A DNA stretch of 43,128 nucleotides. Source: Prevotella sp. (GTDB taxonomy: Bacteria > Bacteroidota > Bacteroidia > Bacteroidales > Bacteroidaceae). The position numbers and the translations under genes are program-made. The notes beneath the pieces are model-generated. The model worked only from the letters and a program-made list of their open reading frames with translations. It searched no databases and was not told the DNA's origin. Numbering within the stretch: the stretch's first letter is position 1; the number at the start of each line of letters is the position of its first letter. This document shows positions 23,721-29,972 of this stretch, one piece after another. Where the stretch lies: NCBI GenBank assembly GCA_016285075.1, contig JAEEQB010000042.1, positions 1 through 43,128 on the forward strand, written 5' to 3'.

Positions 23721-24893
23721 TTACATACTCTCCTTCAGAATTTCCATCACGTCCTCCTTCGTCAGATTCAGATAGCCTGCGGGATAGACTACGGTGGTCT
23801 CGGTAATGCCTGGAATCATCTCGACAGTAGCGTCGATTGCGCTGATGGTCAGAGGCAGGCCAATCTCCTGCATCCAGGTTTTCAGGGCCTGCAGACCTGC
23901 TTCGGCTATCTGCTCATCGGTCATTCCGTCGCCCTTGATTTCCCACACGTTCTTGGCGAAGCGCACGAATTTCGGCAGACCGGGTTTCATGGCGCGGCGA
24001 TAATAGGCCATTGAGACGGAGGCGAGCGCATAGCCGTGAGGGGCATGCGTCCAGGCTCCCACGCTATGACCAATCATGTGAACCATCCAGTCTTCCTTCT
24101 TGCCCAGTCCGATGAGGGTGTTCAGTGCCCACGTGGCGGTCCACATGATGTTCGAGCGGGCCTCGTAGTCCTGTGGATTCTTCACGGCTATGCGGCTGCT
24201 GTGGATGACAGAGCGCATCAGACCCTCGGCCAGATAGTCGCTGGTGTTGTCGTCAAAGTCCGAAAAGTACTGCTCCATGATGTGGTTCATGATGTCGTAG
24301 ATGCCCGCCTTCATCTGGTTCTCGGGCACGGTCATCGTGAACTTCGGATTAAGGATGGAGAACTTCGGCATCAGACGGCTGTCGAATACATGGCCCACCT
24401 TGAACGTATGCTCAGCATCGGTGATCACCGTGCCTGCGTTCATCTCAGAACCTGTGCCAGCCATCGTCAGGATGCAGCCCACGGGCAGCAGTTGCTGGTC
24501 GTCGGCGGGGTTCTGCTGCTTCAGCCAGAACTGATCCCAGTAATCGCCCTCGTAGTAAGTCGCTGCTGCCACCGCCTTCGAGTAGTCGCACACGCTGCCA
24601 CCACCGAGGGCAAGTATCAAGTCCACCTCGTTCTCACGGGCTATCTTCACGCCCTCGCGCAGTTTCTCCAGTGTGGGATTGGTCATCACACCCGGGTTCT
24701 CGACGATGGTCTTGCCTGCCTCTTTGAGGATGGCCACCACCTGGTCGTAGATGCCATTGCGCTTCACACTGCCGCTGCCATAGTTCAGCAGCACCACTGG
24801 GCCGTAGCCCTTCAGTTCGTCCTTGAGGAAGTTCAGGGACTCATCACCAAAATACAGTTTGGTGGGATTGTAATAAGAAAAGTTTCCTAACAT
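23721..24893 (-). CDS. Iron-containing alcohol dehydrogenase (YqhD/BDH type)
   Basis: A 390-aa member of the group III iron-dependent dehydrogenases, close to the NADPH-dependent butanol dehydrogenase/YqhD type. The N-terminus YYNPTKLYFGDESL, the dinucleotide region ALGGGSVCDYSKAVAAA, TMAGTGSEMN, and metal residues in GIYDIMNHIMEQYF and HMIGHSVGAWTHAPHGYALA are all visible. YqhD-like enzymes reduce short or toxic aldehydes with NADPH. It stands alone, downstream of a decayed gene patch; no shared operator was seen before it. Confidence 0.88.
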   Translation of the reverse strand: MLGNFSYYNPTKLYFGDESLNFLKDELKGYGPVVLLNYGSGSVKRNGIYDQVVAILKEAGKTIVENPGVMTNPTLEKLREGVKIARENEVDLILALGGGSVCDYSKAVAAATYYEGDYWDQFWLKQQNPADDQQLLPVGCILTMAGTGSEMNAGTVITDAEHTFKVGHVFDSRLMPKFSILNPKFTMTVPENQMKAGIYDIMNHIMEQYFSDFDDNTSDYLAEGLMRSVIHSSRIAVKNPQDYEARSNIMWTATWALNTLIGLGKKEDWMVHMIGHSVGAWTHAPHGYALASVSMAYYRRAMKPGLPKFVRFAKNVWEIKGDGMTDEQIAEAGLQALKTWMQEIGLPLTISAIDATVEMIPGITETTVVYPAGYLNLTKEDVMEILKESM

Positions 24894-24944
24894 AGTTGTA
24901 TTCTTGTTTTAATTACTCGCCTGTCCTGTTAAACCAGCAAAATA

Positions 24945-25180
24945 TTACAAACCGTTTATCCACTCCGCTATGTCGCTGAGCACTTCGGGCGCGATAGTTT
25001 TCTCTATCTGGCGGTATTCGTTCATGAGGCCAGTGGTACAATGCTGGAAGAGGTGGTTCAGACCGGGATATTCCTTCGTGACGTTCTTCTTTGACTTCGG
25101 AAGCAAGCGCTCGATGTTCGTAAGGTTGAGCGAGGAAATGACCTGCAAGTCACGGTCGCCATTAAGCGCAAAGACCGAAG
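24945..25180 (-). pseudogene. Alpha/beta hydrolase C-terminal fragment
   Basis: The frame has VFALNGDRDLQV (strand with catalytic Asp), then a stretch up to EYPGLNHLFQHCTTGLMNEY, whose GLNH carries the catalytic His, and ends EWINGL. This is the last 75 or so residues of a serine-hydrolase-like (COG1073-type) enzyme. The first 300 residues are missing; upstream the frame runs into a different gene remnant. Confidence 0.7.
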
Positions 25181-25251
25181 TCCTTGTTGGGTTTCGACTT
25201 GCGGAGGTCTATCTCTGCAAAGTCGGCATTGGTGCCGTGGTAGAGTATCAT
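25162..25251 (-). pseudogene. DUF3990-like N-terminal fragment
   Basis: A 29-codon frame starts with an ATGA overlap and reads MILYHGTNADFAEIDL then RKSKPNKDFG before it breaks off at LCA and a stop. The MILYHGxN…SKPxKDFG pattern is the hallmark start of DUF3990 proteins, which I recall as having an ADP-ribosyltransferase-like fold. All later parts are missing. Confidence 0.6.
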
Positions 25252-25505
25252 ACGAGTGCCCCTCCTTTCCTGTGGCAGTACTCGGCCATATCGGCAACCA
25301 TCGAATGGAACGACTGCGTGTGACAGTAGTCGTAGTGTTCGTCAACAAAGGCGATGTAGGAAATGCCTATCTCCTTGGCCAGTCCGCGTTGCGAAATGCC
25401 ACGGTATTCCAGTTCGTCCTTCAACACCTCGCCGGGGTGAGTGGGCTGAAAGGGCTTCAGGTTGTTTGCTATCATCTGCGGATCTACTCCTTCAAGTGTC
25501 GTCAT
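25248..25505 (-). pseudogene. higA: HigA antitoxin fused to a DUF3791-like tail
   Basis: The 85-aa frame begins as a HigA-type antitoxin (ANNLKPFQPTHPGEVLKDEL, then the HTH start GISQRGLAKEIGIS), which stops at about residue 50, halfway through the HTH. It then runs into DEHYDYCHTQSFHSMVADMA, ending CHRKGGALV, which resembles the C-terminus of DUF3791 proteins. DUF3791 genes usually precede DUF3990 genes, and a DUF3990 start follows here. A deletion has thus joined two separate genes. Confidence 0.6.
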
Positions 25506-25523
25506 GTCTCGTCCTCCTTCTAC

Positions 25524-25660
25524 TTATAATGGTTTGACAATTCCGTAATATGCCTCGGTAAACTCAATGCGGTACTGATTGTTGACACGAACGGAGGATG
25601 TTCCCTCTTTGTCGCCGTGCAGTTTCTCGTAGTGCAAGGAGCCGTACTTAGCTGCAAAGG
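25524..25660 (-). pseudogene. higB: HigB toxin C-terminal fragment
   Basis: The minus strand reads SKYGSLHYEKLHGDKEG, then SSVRVNNQYRIEF, the C-terminal half of a HigB/RelE-type toxin. After a frame change the expected end ELSNHYK and a stop (TAG) are present before the higA start, showing a short deletion. The N-terminal half is absent; a TACCTTTG promoter box lies directly upstream (25670-25663). Confidence 0.65.
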
Positions 25661-25714
25661 TACAAAAATTTTTGGATGTTCGCAAATTTATGAACAATTA
25701 TTTGATTTCAGAAT

Positions 25715-26080
25715 TAGGGTGTTCAATATGATATACCAAATTTCCGCTTATAAAAACACTACAGTCTATATCCGTGGTGGCAGGAAGTACGTGAGGCCAT
25801 AGAGAACCCCAGCCTTGCAAGCGCTGGTCCTATAGCTTTTAAGAAACGCATATAGTCACGGGGGCAAAAGAGTAAAAAGGTGAAGAAGTGAAAAGGTGAA
25901 GGAATGAGAAGTCAGTTCACCTTGCCGCTCTCGCTTATCCGCTTACGTTCTCTCTGCCGTTTACATCCCTTGTGAACCGAGGAGAGAACGGGAGTGAACG
26001 AGGTTCAGTGCCTGAGCGGATTCGCTTAACCTAATTGTAGTGTTTTAAGCGGAAATTGGATACATCACATTGAACACCCT
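25715..26080. mobile_element. MITE with 10-bp target-site duplication
   Basis: The ends are inverted over about 50 bases (TAGGGTGTTCAATATGATAT… and its near-complement ATTGAACACCCT at 26069-26080). The 10 bases ATTTCAGAAT occur directly outside both ends (25705-25714 and 26081-26090), a target duplication. The 366-bp interior holds no transposase frame. It fits a non-autonomous derivative of an IS family that makes duplications of 8-12 bp; the parent family is not recognised. Confidence 0.8.
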
Positions 26081-26120
26081 ATTTCAGAATACAAAATAAA
26101 TAATCCGAGAAACTTCAACC

Positions 26121-26669
26121 TTATATTGCCTTAATGAATTTTGCAGGATTACCACCCACGATGGTATTTGGTGCCACATCTTTGGTAACTACAGCACCGG
26201 CGGCTACAACAGCGTTTTCGCCAATGGTTACACCAGGCAAGATAATCGCTCCCACGCCAATCCAGGCATTGCGCCCGATATGAACAGGTTTACAGCGCAG
26301 CACCATACGGTTTGCGAAGTCGTGGTTGTCGGTAACGATGCGTACATTGGGACCTATCATCACTCCGTCGTCGATGGTGATGCCGCCAGCCGCCATGCAG
26401 GTCAGCGAGTGGTTCACGAACACGCCCTTGCCAATCTTCATCTGGCAGGCGAAGTCTATCTGAATGGGGGGCATCAGATAACTTGTCTTGTCGAGGTTAC
26501 CACTAAATAGCTGCTCTTCCAATGGGCGAATCTGCTCAGGCAGCGGAGCTGTGGTATTGATTTTAAAACAAATGTTGGCACAGTCGGTCATGTGCTTGAT
26601 GGCCTCTGCATACTCGGGCGTTGCCATATCGACATCAGCCCCTGATCTTAATTGCTCGAAAATATTCAT
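26121..26669 (-). CDS. Acyltransferase of the hexapeptide (sugar O-acetyltransferase) family
   Basis: A 182-aa left-handed beta-helix protein. MPPIQIDFACQMKIGKGVFV, TCMAAGGITIDDGVMIGPNV and the catalytic His in TDNHDFANR precede hexapeptide repeats (HIGRNAWIGVGAIILPGVTI) and the end GGNPAKFIKAI. The N-terminal helix domain (ATPEYAEAIKHMTDCANICF) differs from the classic Mac domain of the copy at 20304. It acetylates a small hydroxyl substrate, not identified. A promoter with the shared operator lies just upstream. Confidence 0.85.
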   Translation of the reverse strand: MNIFEQLRSGADVDMATPEYAEAIKHMTDCANICFKINTTAPLPEQIRPLEEQLFSGNLDKTSYLMPPIQIDFACQMKIGKGVFVNHSLTCMAAGGITIDDGVMIGPNVRIVTDNHDFANRMVLRCKPVHIGRNAWIGVGAIILPGVTIGENAVVAAGAVVTKDVAPNTIVGGNPAKFIKAI

Positions 26670-26695
26670 ATCCTTATACTAATAGTTTGCTGGTG

Positions 26696-26762
26696 CAAAG
26701 GTACGACGAAAAAGGCAATCCGCCGTTACACGAATTGCCTCTATACTTTCACATTTTGCAGA
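26696..26762 (-). promoter_or_regulatory. Shared redox promoter B (acetyltransferase gene)
   Basis: The -7 box TACCTTTG is at 26703-26696. Half-site 2 (CAATTCGTGTAAC) is at 26737-26725 and half-site 1 (TCTGCAAAATGTG) at 26762-26750. GCAAAATGTG and GCAATTCGTG are direct repeats 21 bp apart. Confidence 0.65.
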
Positions 26763-26788
26763 AGGTTACAAGTTTGGCTCTGCTCTCT

Positions 26789-26984
26789 CACGCTCGGCAG
26801 AATTCATGCAAGCATGATTCTGCTCTCGCTTAACCGTAAATTTGACTCCGTCGAACATACTCACGCTCGGCAGAATTCATGCAAGCATGATTCTGCTCTC
26901 GCTTAACCGTAAATTTGACTCCGTCGAACATACTCACGCTCGGCAGAATTCATGCAAGCATGATTCTGCTCTCGCTTAACCGTA
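26789..26984. repeat. 73-bp tandem repeat, 2.7 copies
   Basis: Units start at 26789, 26862 and 26935 (CACGCTCGGCAG). Each contains an imperfect hairpin (GCAGAATTCATGC, AA, GCATGATTCTGC). The third unit is cut short and its last bases encode the final residues and stop codon of the aldo/keto reductase. Copies 1 and 2 look identical. Confidence 0.9.
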
Positions 26985-27830
26985 TGTTTCAATGAGATAC
27001 TTCACAAACTGCGGGTCACCAAAATCTCTGGTGCCAGCATCGTGCTGATTCATCTTAGATATCTGAGCCATATCGTCATCACTCAGCGAGAAGTCGAAGA
27101 TGTCGATATTCTGCGCCATACGCTCCTTGTGACTCGACTTGGGAATGGCAACAATGCCACGCTGGGTGAGCCAACGAAGGGCAACCTGAGCAGCAGACTT
27201 ATTGTACTTTGCACCGATAGTGGTCAGCAGTTCACTCTTCACGATGCCATCAGTGCCTTGTCCACCGAGTGGATACCAGGCCATCATCTTGGTGCCAAAC
27301 TCGTTGAGTATCGTTTCAATTCCTGTCTGCTGAGAGAAGGTGTTGCATTCCAACTGGTTCACCATAGGCTTCACTTCCACATAGTGGGCAAAGTCAAAGA
27401 AGCGTCCAGCCTGGAAGTTCGACACGCCGATGGCACGAACCTTGCCAGCACGATAGGCTTTCTCCATAGCCCGCCACGTACCGAACACGTCGCCATAGGC
27501 CTGATGGATAAGCAGCAGGTCGATATACTCCGTCTGCAACTTGCGCAGACTCTCGTCGATACTCTTGGCAGCCTTTTCCTCACCAGCATTAGATATCCAT
27601 ATTTTTGTCACGAGGAACAGATCCTCGCGCTTCAGTCCACTCTTGCGCCAGGCATTACCCACGCCCTCCTCATTCTGATAGGCCTGTGCCGTGTCTATCA
27701 ATCGATAGCCCACGCTCAACGCATCACTTACGCAACGTTCACACTCGTCAGGGCTCACCAGAAACACGCCGTAGCCCAATGTCGGCATCTCAACGCCGTT
27801 TGATAGTTTAATGTACTCCATAATTGTCAT
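26976..27830 (-). CDS. Aldo/keto reductase
   Basis: A 284-aa NADPH-dependent reductase, close to the DkgA/2,5-diketo-gluconate reductase type. The catalytic tetrad is Asp46 and Tyr51 (RLIDTAQAYQNE), Lys in LVTKIWISNAG, and His in LLLIHQAYG; GVSNFQAGRFF and IPKSSHKERMAQNI are the family signatures. It reduces aldehydes or ketones. It lies three bases after the flavodoxin gene in one operon. The C-terminus ends inside a tandem-repeat unit, so the natural tail may be changed by a few residues. Confidence 0.9.
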   Translation of the reverse strand: MTIMEYIKLSNGVEMPTLGYGVFLVSPDECERCVSDALSVGYRLIDTAQAYQNEEGVGNAWRKSGLKREDLFLVTKIWISNAGEEKAAKSIDESLRKLQTEYIDLLLIHQAYGDVFGTWRAMEKAYRAGKVRAIGVSNFQAGRFFDFAHYVEVKPMVNQLECNTFSQQTGIETILNEFGTKMMAWYPLGGQGTDGIVKSELLTTIGAKYNKSAAQVALRWLTQRGIVAIPKSSHKERMAQNIDIFDFSLSDDDMAQISKMNQHDAGTRDFGDPQFVKYLIETYG

Positions 27831-27833
27831 TTG

Positions 27834-28508
27834 TTAATAACCTAAACCATTCAGCCACTTCTCGACCTTTTTCTTTTCTGTGCGCACCTCGTGGCCATAG
27901 ATGCTAAAACCTTTTTGGACATTGGCACCTGGGAAAGCCTTTTTCACGTCTTCCACGCAGTTGGCCAGCCCGCTGCCCTCATGGGTAGTGAAGGGGACGA
28001 CGGTCTTACCCTTCAGGTCGTTCGAGTGCTTCTTGAAGAAGGTGAACATCACCTGCGGATAAGTGCCCCACCAAACGGGACCACCGATGAACACGATGTC
28101 AAAATTGCTCAGATCTACATCGCCCTCGTACTCAGGAAGCTCGCCGTTCTTAGCCTCTTCCTGTGCCAGTTTTATAAGCGGATTATAGGCCATTCCGTCG
28201 TACTTGTGCGTCACGATTTCAAACTGCTCTGCTCCTGTCAGCTCGCTGATGTAATCGGCCACAATCTTTGTGTTGCCTACTTCGATGTTTCCTACTGCGT
28301 AGTTATCTCCTGCATGTGAGAAGAACACTACCAATACCTTGTCCTTGCCTTCGTCTGTCACGACTCGGCCATCTGAGTTAACTCGATGGCTCTCGCTGCT
28401 CCTTCCGTTTCCGTCCATGTTCATAACTTTCTCCTGTTTAGCGCCGCCGCTGCAAGCTGTGGATACGAGCAGGCCGATGACGGCTGTGATGATACTTTTG
28501 ATATTCAT
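27834..28508 (-). CDS. Flavodoxin, lipoprotein type
   Basis: A 224-aa protein with a lipoprotein signal (AVIGLLVSTACSGG) and a linker of about 35 residues, then a flavodoxin domain: KVLVVFFSHAGDNYAVG, VFIGGPVWWGTYPQVMFTF, VVPFTTHEGSGLANCVED. The GGPVWWGTYP flavin loop is intact. It heads an operon with the aldo/keto reductase and lies divergent from the AraC regulator, which suggests control by that regulator. Its export suggests that it handles electrons on the periplasmic side. Confidence 0.85.
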   Translation of the reverse strand: MNIKSIITAVIGLLVSTACSGGAKQEKVMNMDGNGRSSESHRVNSDGRVVTDEGKDKVLVVFFSHAGDNYAVGNIEVGNTKIVADYISELTGAEQFEIVTHKYDGMAYNPLIKLAQEEAKNGELPEYEGDVDLSNFDIVFIGGPVWWGTYPQVMFTFFKKHSNDLKGKTVVPFTTHEGSGLANCVEDVKKAFPGANVQKGFSIYGHEVRTEKKKVEKWLNGLGY

Positions 28509-28535
28509 TTTTAATTATACTTTTAAATCCGGATG

Positions 28536-28602
28536 CAAAGGTACGATGATTTTCAGATACTTTTGTTGCACAAATTGCGCCATTACTTTCACTTTTTGCC
28601 GA
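28536..28602 (-). promoter_or_regulatory. Shared redox promoter C (flavodoxin/aldo-keto reductase operon)
   Basis: The -7 box TACCTTTG is at 28543-28536. Half-site 2 (CAATTTGTGCAAC) is at 28577-28565 and half-site 1 (TCGGCAAAAAGTG) at 28602-28590. The site lies in the gap between the operon and the divergent AraC gene, the usual place for an AraC operator. Confidence 0.65.
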
Positions 28603-28607
28603 AATCG

Positions 28608-28639
28608 TTTGTTTGTATCATAATTAATGCGTATCTTCG
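28608..28639 (+). promoter_or_regulatory. Promoter of the AraC-type gene
   Basis: TTTG at 28608-28611 precedes TATCTTCG (28632-28639) by 20 bp. The -7 box differs from consensus at one base, which would fit a weak promoter. It lies next to the distal half-site of promoter C. Confidence 0.4.
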
Positions 28640-28657
28640 CACCCAAATGACAAGAAT

Positions 28658-29473
28658 ATGAACGGCGATTTCCTATATTCCACAGACTTCCATGCAATGA
28701 ATGCCCGTGAGCTGAGCCACACCTGCATGCACCTGATATGCACGGCTGGCGAAGGCAGTTTCGTGTTCAACGAGCGGTGCTACCACATCGTGAAAAACGA
28801 TCTGGTGGTGATACCGATGCCTGACAGGGTGAAGAACCTGGCGGCACATACCGACCTAGAGGTGGAGTGGTTTGCTGCTGATTACAAGTTTCTGCAGAGC
28901 CTACTGCCATCGAACAACTACAGCATCGGGGGCAGCATCTCGCTGAACCAAGACCCTGTCATCAAACTCTCAGACGAACAGGCTCGGCTTCTCCTAGAAG
29001 ACTTCCACCGTCTGCGTGACCGTTTGGACGGCAGCCACTTGCAGTTCTATCGTGAACTGATGGGCAGCCTTTGTCTGACGATGATGTACGACATCTTCGA
29101 GGTTCATGCGCAGCGTGGTGCCACCGACGCTCATACCGACCGCAGCGCTTACATCGTAAAACAGCTGATGGCTCTGCTTGCCACAGGCATCAGCCGGACA
29201 GAGCGCAATGTGAACTACTATGCCGCACGGCTGAACGTATCGCCCAAGTATCTCTCTGCCACCATCAAGCGCGTAACCGGGCACAGTATCACATCGTACA
29301 TCGACCGTCACACCACACCTATACTGAAAGACTATCTGAATGATGAACGCCTGTCGCTCACTCAGATAGCCGATGCGATGAACTTCACGTCGCTCTCTTA
29401 TTTCAGCCGTTACTGCACCAAGCATCTTGGTCAGTCGCCCAGCGACTATCGTCAAAGTCTTCAGCCAAAGTAA
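28658..29473 (+). CDS. AraC family transcriptional regulator
   Basis: A 271-aa regulator. Residues 1-140 form a cupin-like sensing domain (MHLICTAGEGSFVFNERCYH, VVIPMPDRVKNL). The C-terminal 100 residues carry two helix-turn-helix units: YYAARLNVSPKYLSATIKRV and LTQIADAMNFTSLSYFSRYC, followed by the family signature KHLGQSPSDYR. It lies divergent to the flavodoxin/aldo-keto reductase operon, so it likely regulates it. By analogy E. coli YqhC, also of this family, activates yqhD and dkgA in response to aldehydes. The effector here is unknown. Confidence 0.88.
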   Translation: MNGDFLYSTDFHAMNARELSHTCMHLICTAGEGSFVFNERCYHIVKNDLVVIPMPDRVKNLAAHTDLEVEWFAADYKFLQSLLPSNNYSIGGSISLNQDPVIKLSDEQARLLLEDFHRLRDRLDGSHLQFYRELMGSLCLTMMYDIFEVHAQRGATDAHTDRSAYIVKQLMALLATGISRTERNVNYYAARLNVSPKYLSATIKRVTGHSITSYIDRHTTPILKDYLNDERLSLTQIADAMNFTSLSYFSRYCTKHLGQSPSDYRQSLQPK

Positions 29474-29972
29474 AGCAAAATACGTCTTTCCTGATTGTAC
29501 TAATGACAGTAGCTCGAATCTCGCAAGTAAGAAACGACCTGAAAGGCCAGTGAAATAACTACCCAAAAAACTTGAGTTAACTCGATCAATCACTTGAGTT
29601 AACTCGATTGATCGCTTGAGTTAACTCGATGGAAAGAGCCGATTCTGGTTTGTCAAGAATTCTGAAACCCATCCAACTCGTTTGCAGAAGAACTCCTTTT
29701 ATTCGAATGACAGACGGCTGGCTGAACAGGAAATCGTCGTTGCTATGCCATGCAGGCATGCTTTCTATGAACAAATGGAGTTTCTGTGGAAAATGTGACT
29801 TATGACACATCTGGGGATAGGAATGAGCGTATAACAGCCTTGCTTATCATCTTTTCGAGGCAATTTATTTCTTTTTATATTTCATTTGGCGTATAATCTC
29901 ATTTTTTTTATATATATTTGCACTCGTATTCAGTAAGACACGATAAAAACAGAACTGAATCCTGTACGTTAT
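29474..29972. other. Intergenic region with a 22-bp tandem array
   Basis: About 500 bp between two plus-strand genes. It holds the tandem array at 29571-29630 and, near its right end, TATATTTG at 29913-29920, a -7 box for the phosphatase gene. A minus-strand frame of 74 codons at 29586-29810 crosses the array and lacks family features, so it is not called. Confidence 0.5.
29571..29630. repeat. 22-bp tandem palindromic array (CTTGAGTTAACTCGAT)
   Basis: Three units start at 29571, 29593 and 29615, exactly 22 bp apart. Each contains the perfect palindrome GAGTTAACTC. The spacers (CAATCA, TGATCG) differ. Two helical turns between copies would place three identical sites on one DNA face. Confidence 0.85.

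Noticed and set aside
24036..24890. 284-codon plus-strand frame opposite the alcohol dehydrogenase
   Set aside because: Antisense shadow of a well-supported gene; His- and Leu-rich translation without family features.
27042..27803. 253-codon plus-strand frame opposite the aldo/keto reductase
   Set aside because: Antisense shadow of a gene with a complete catalytic tetrad.
29586..29810. 74-codon minus-strand frame between the AraC and phosphatase genes
   Set aside because: It runs through the 22-bp tandem array, has no recognisable domain and no promoter; could be an old remnant but cannot be supported.
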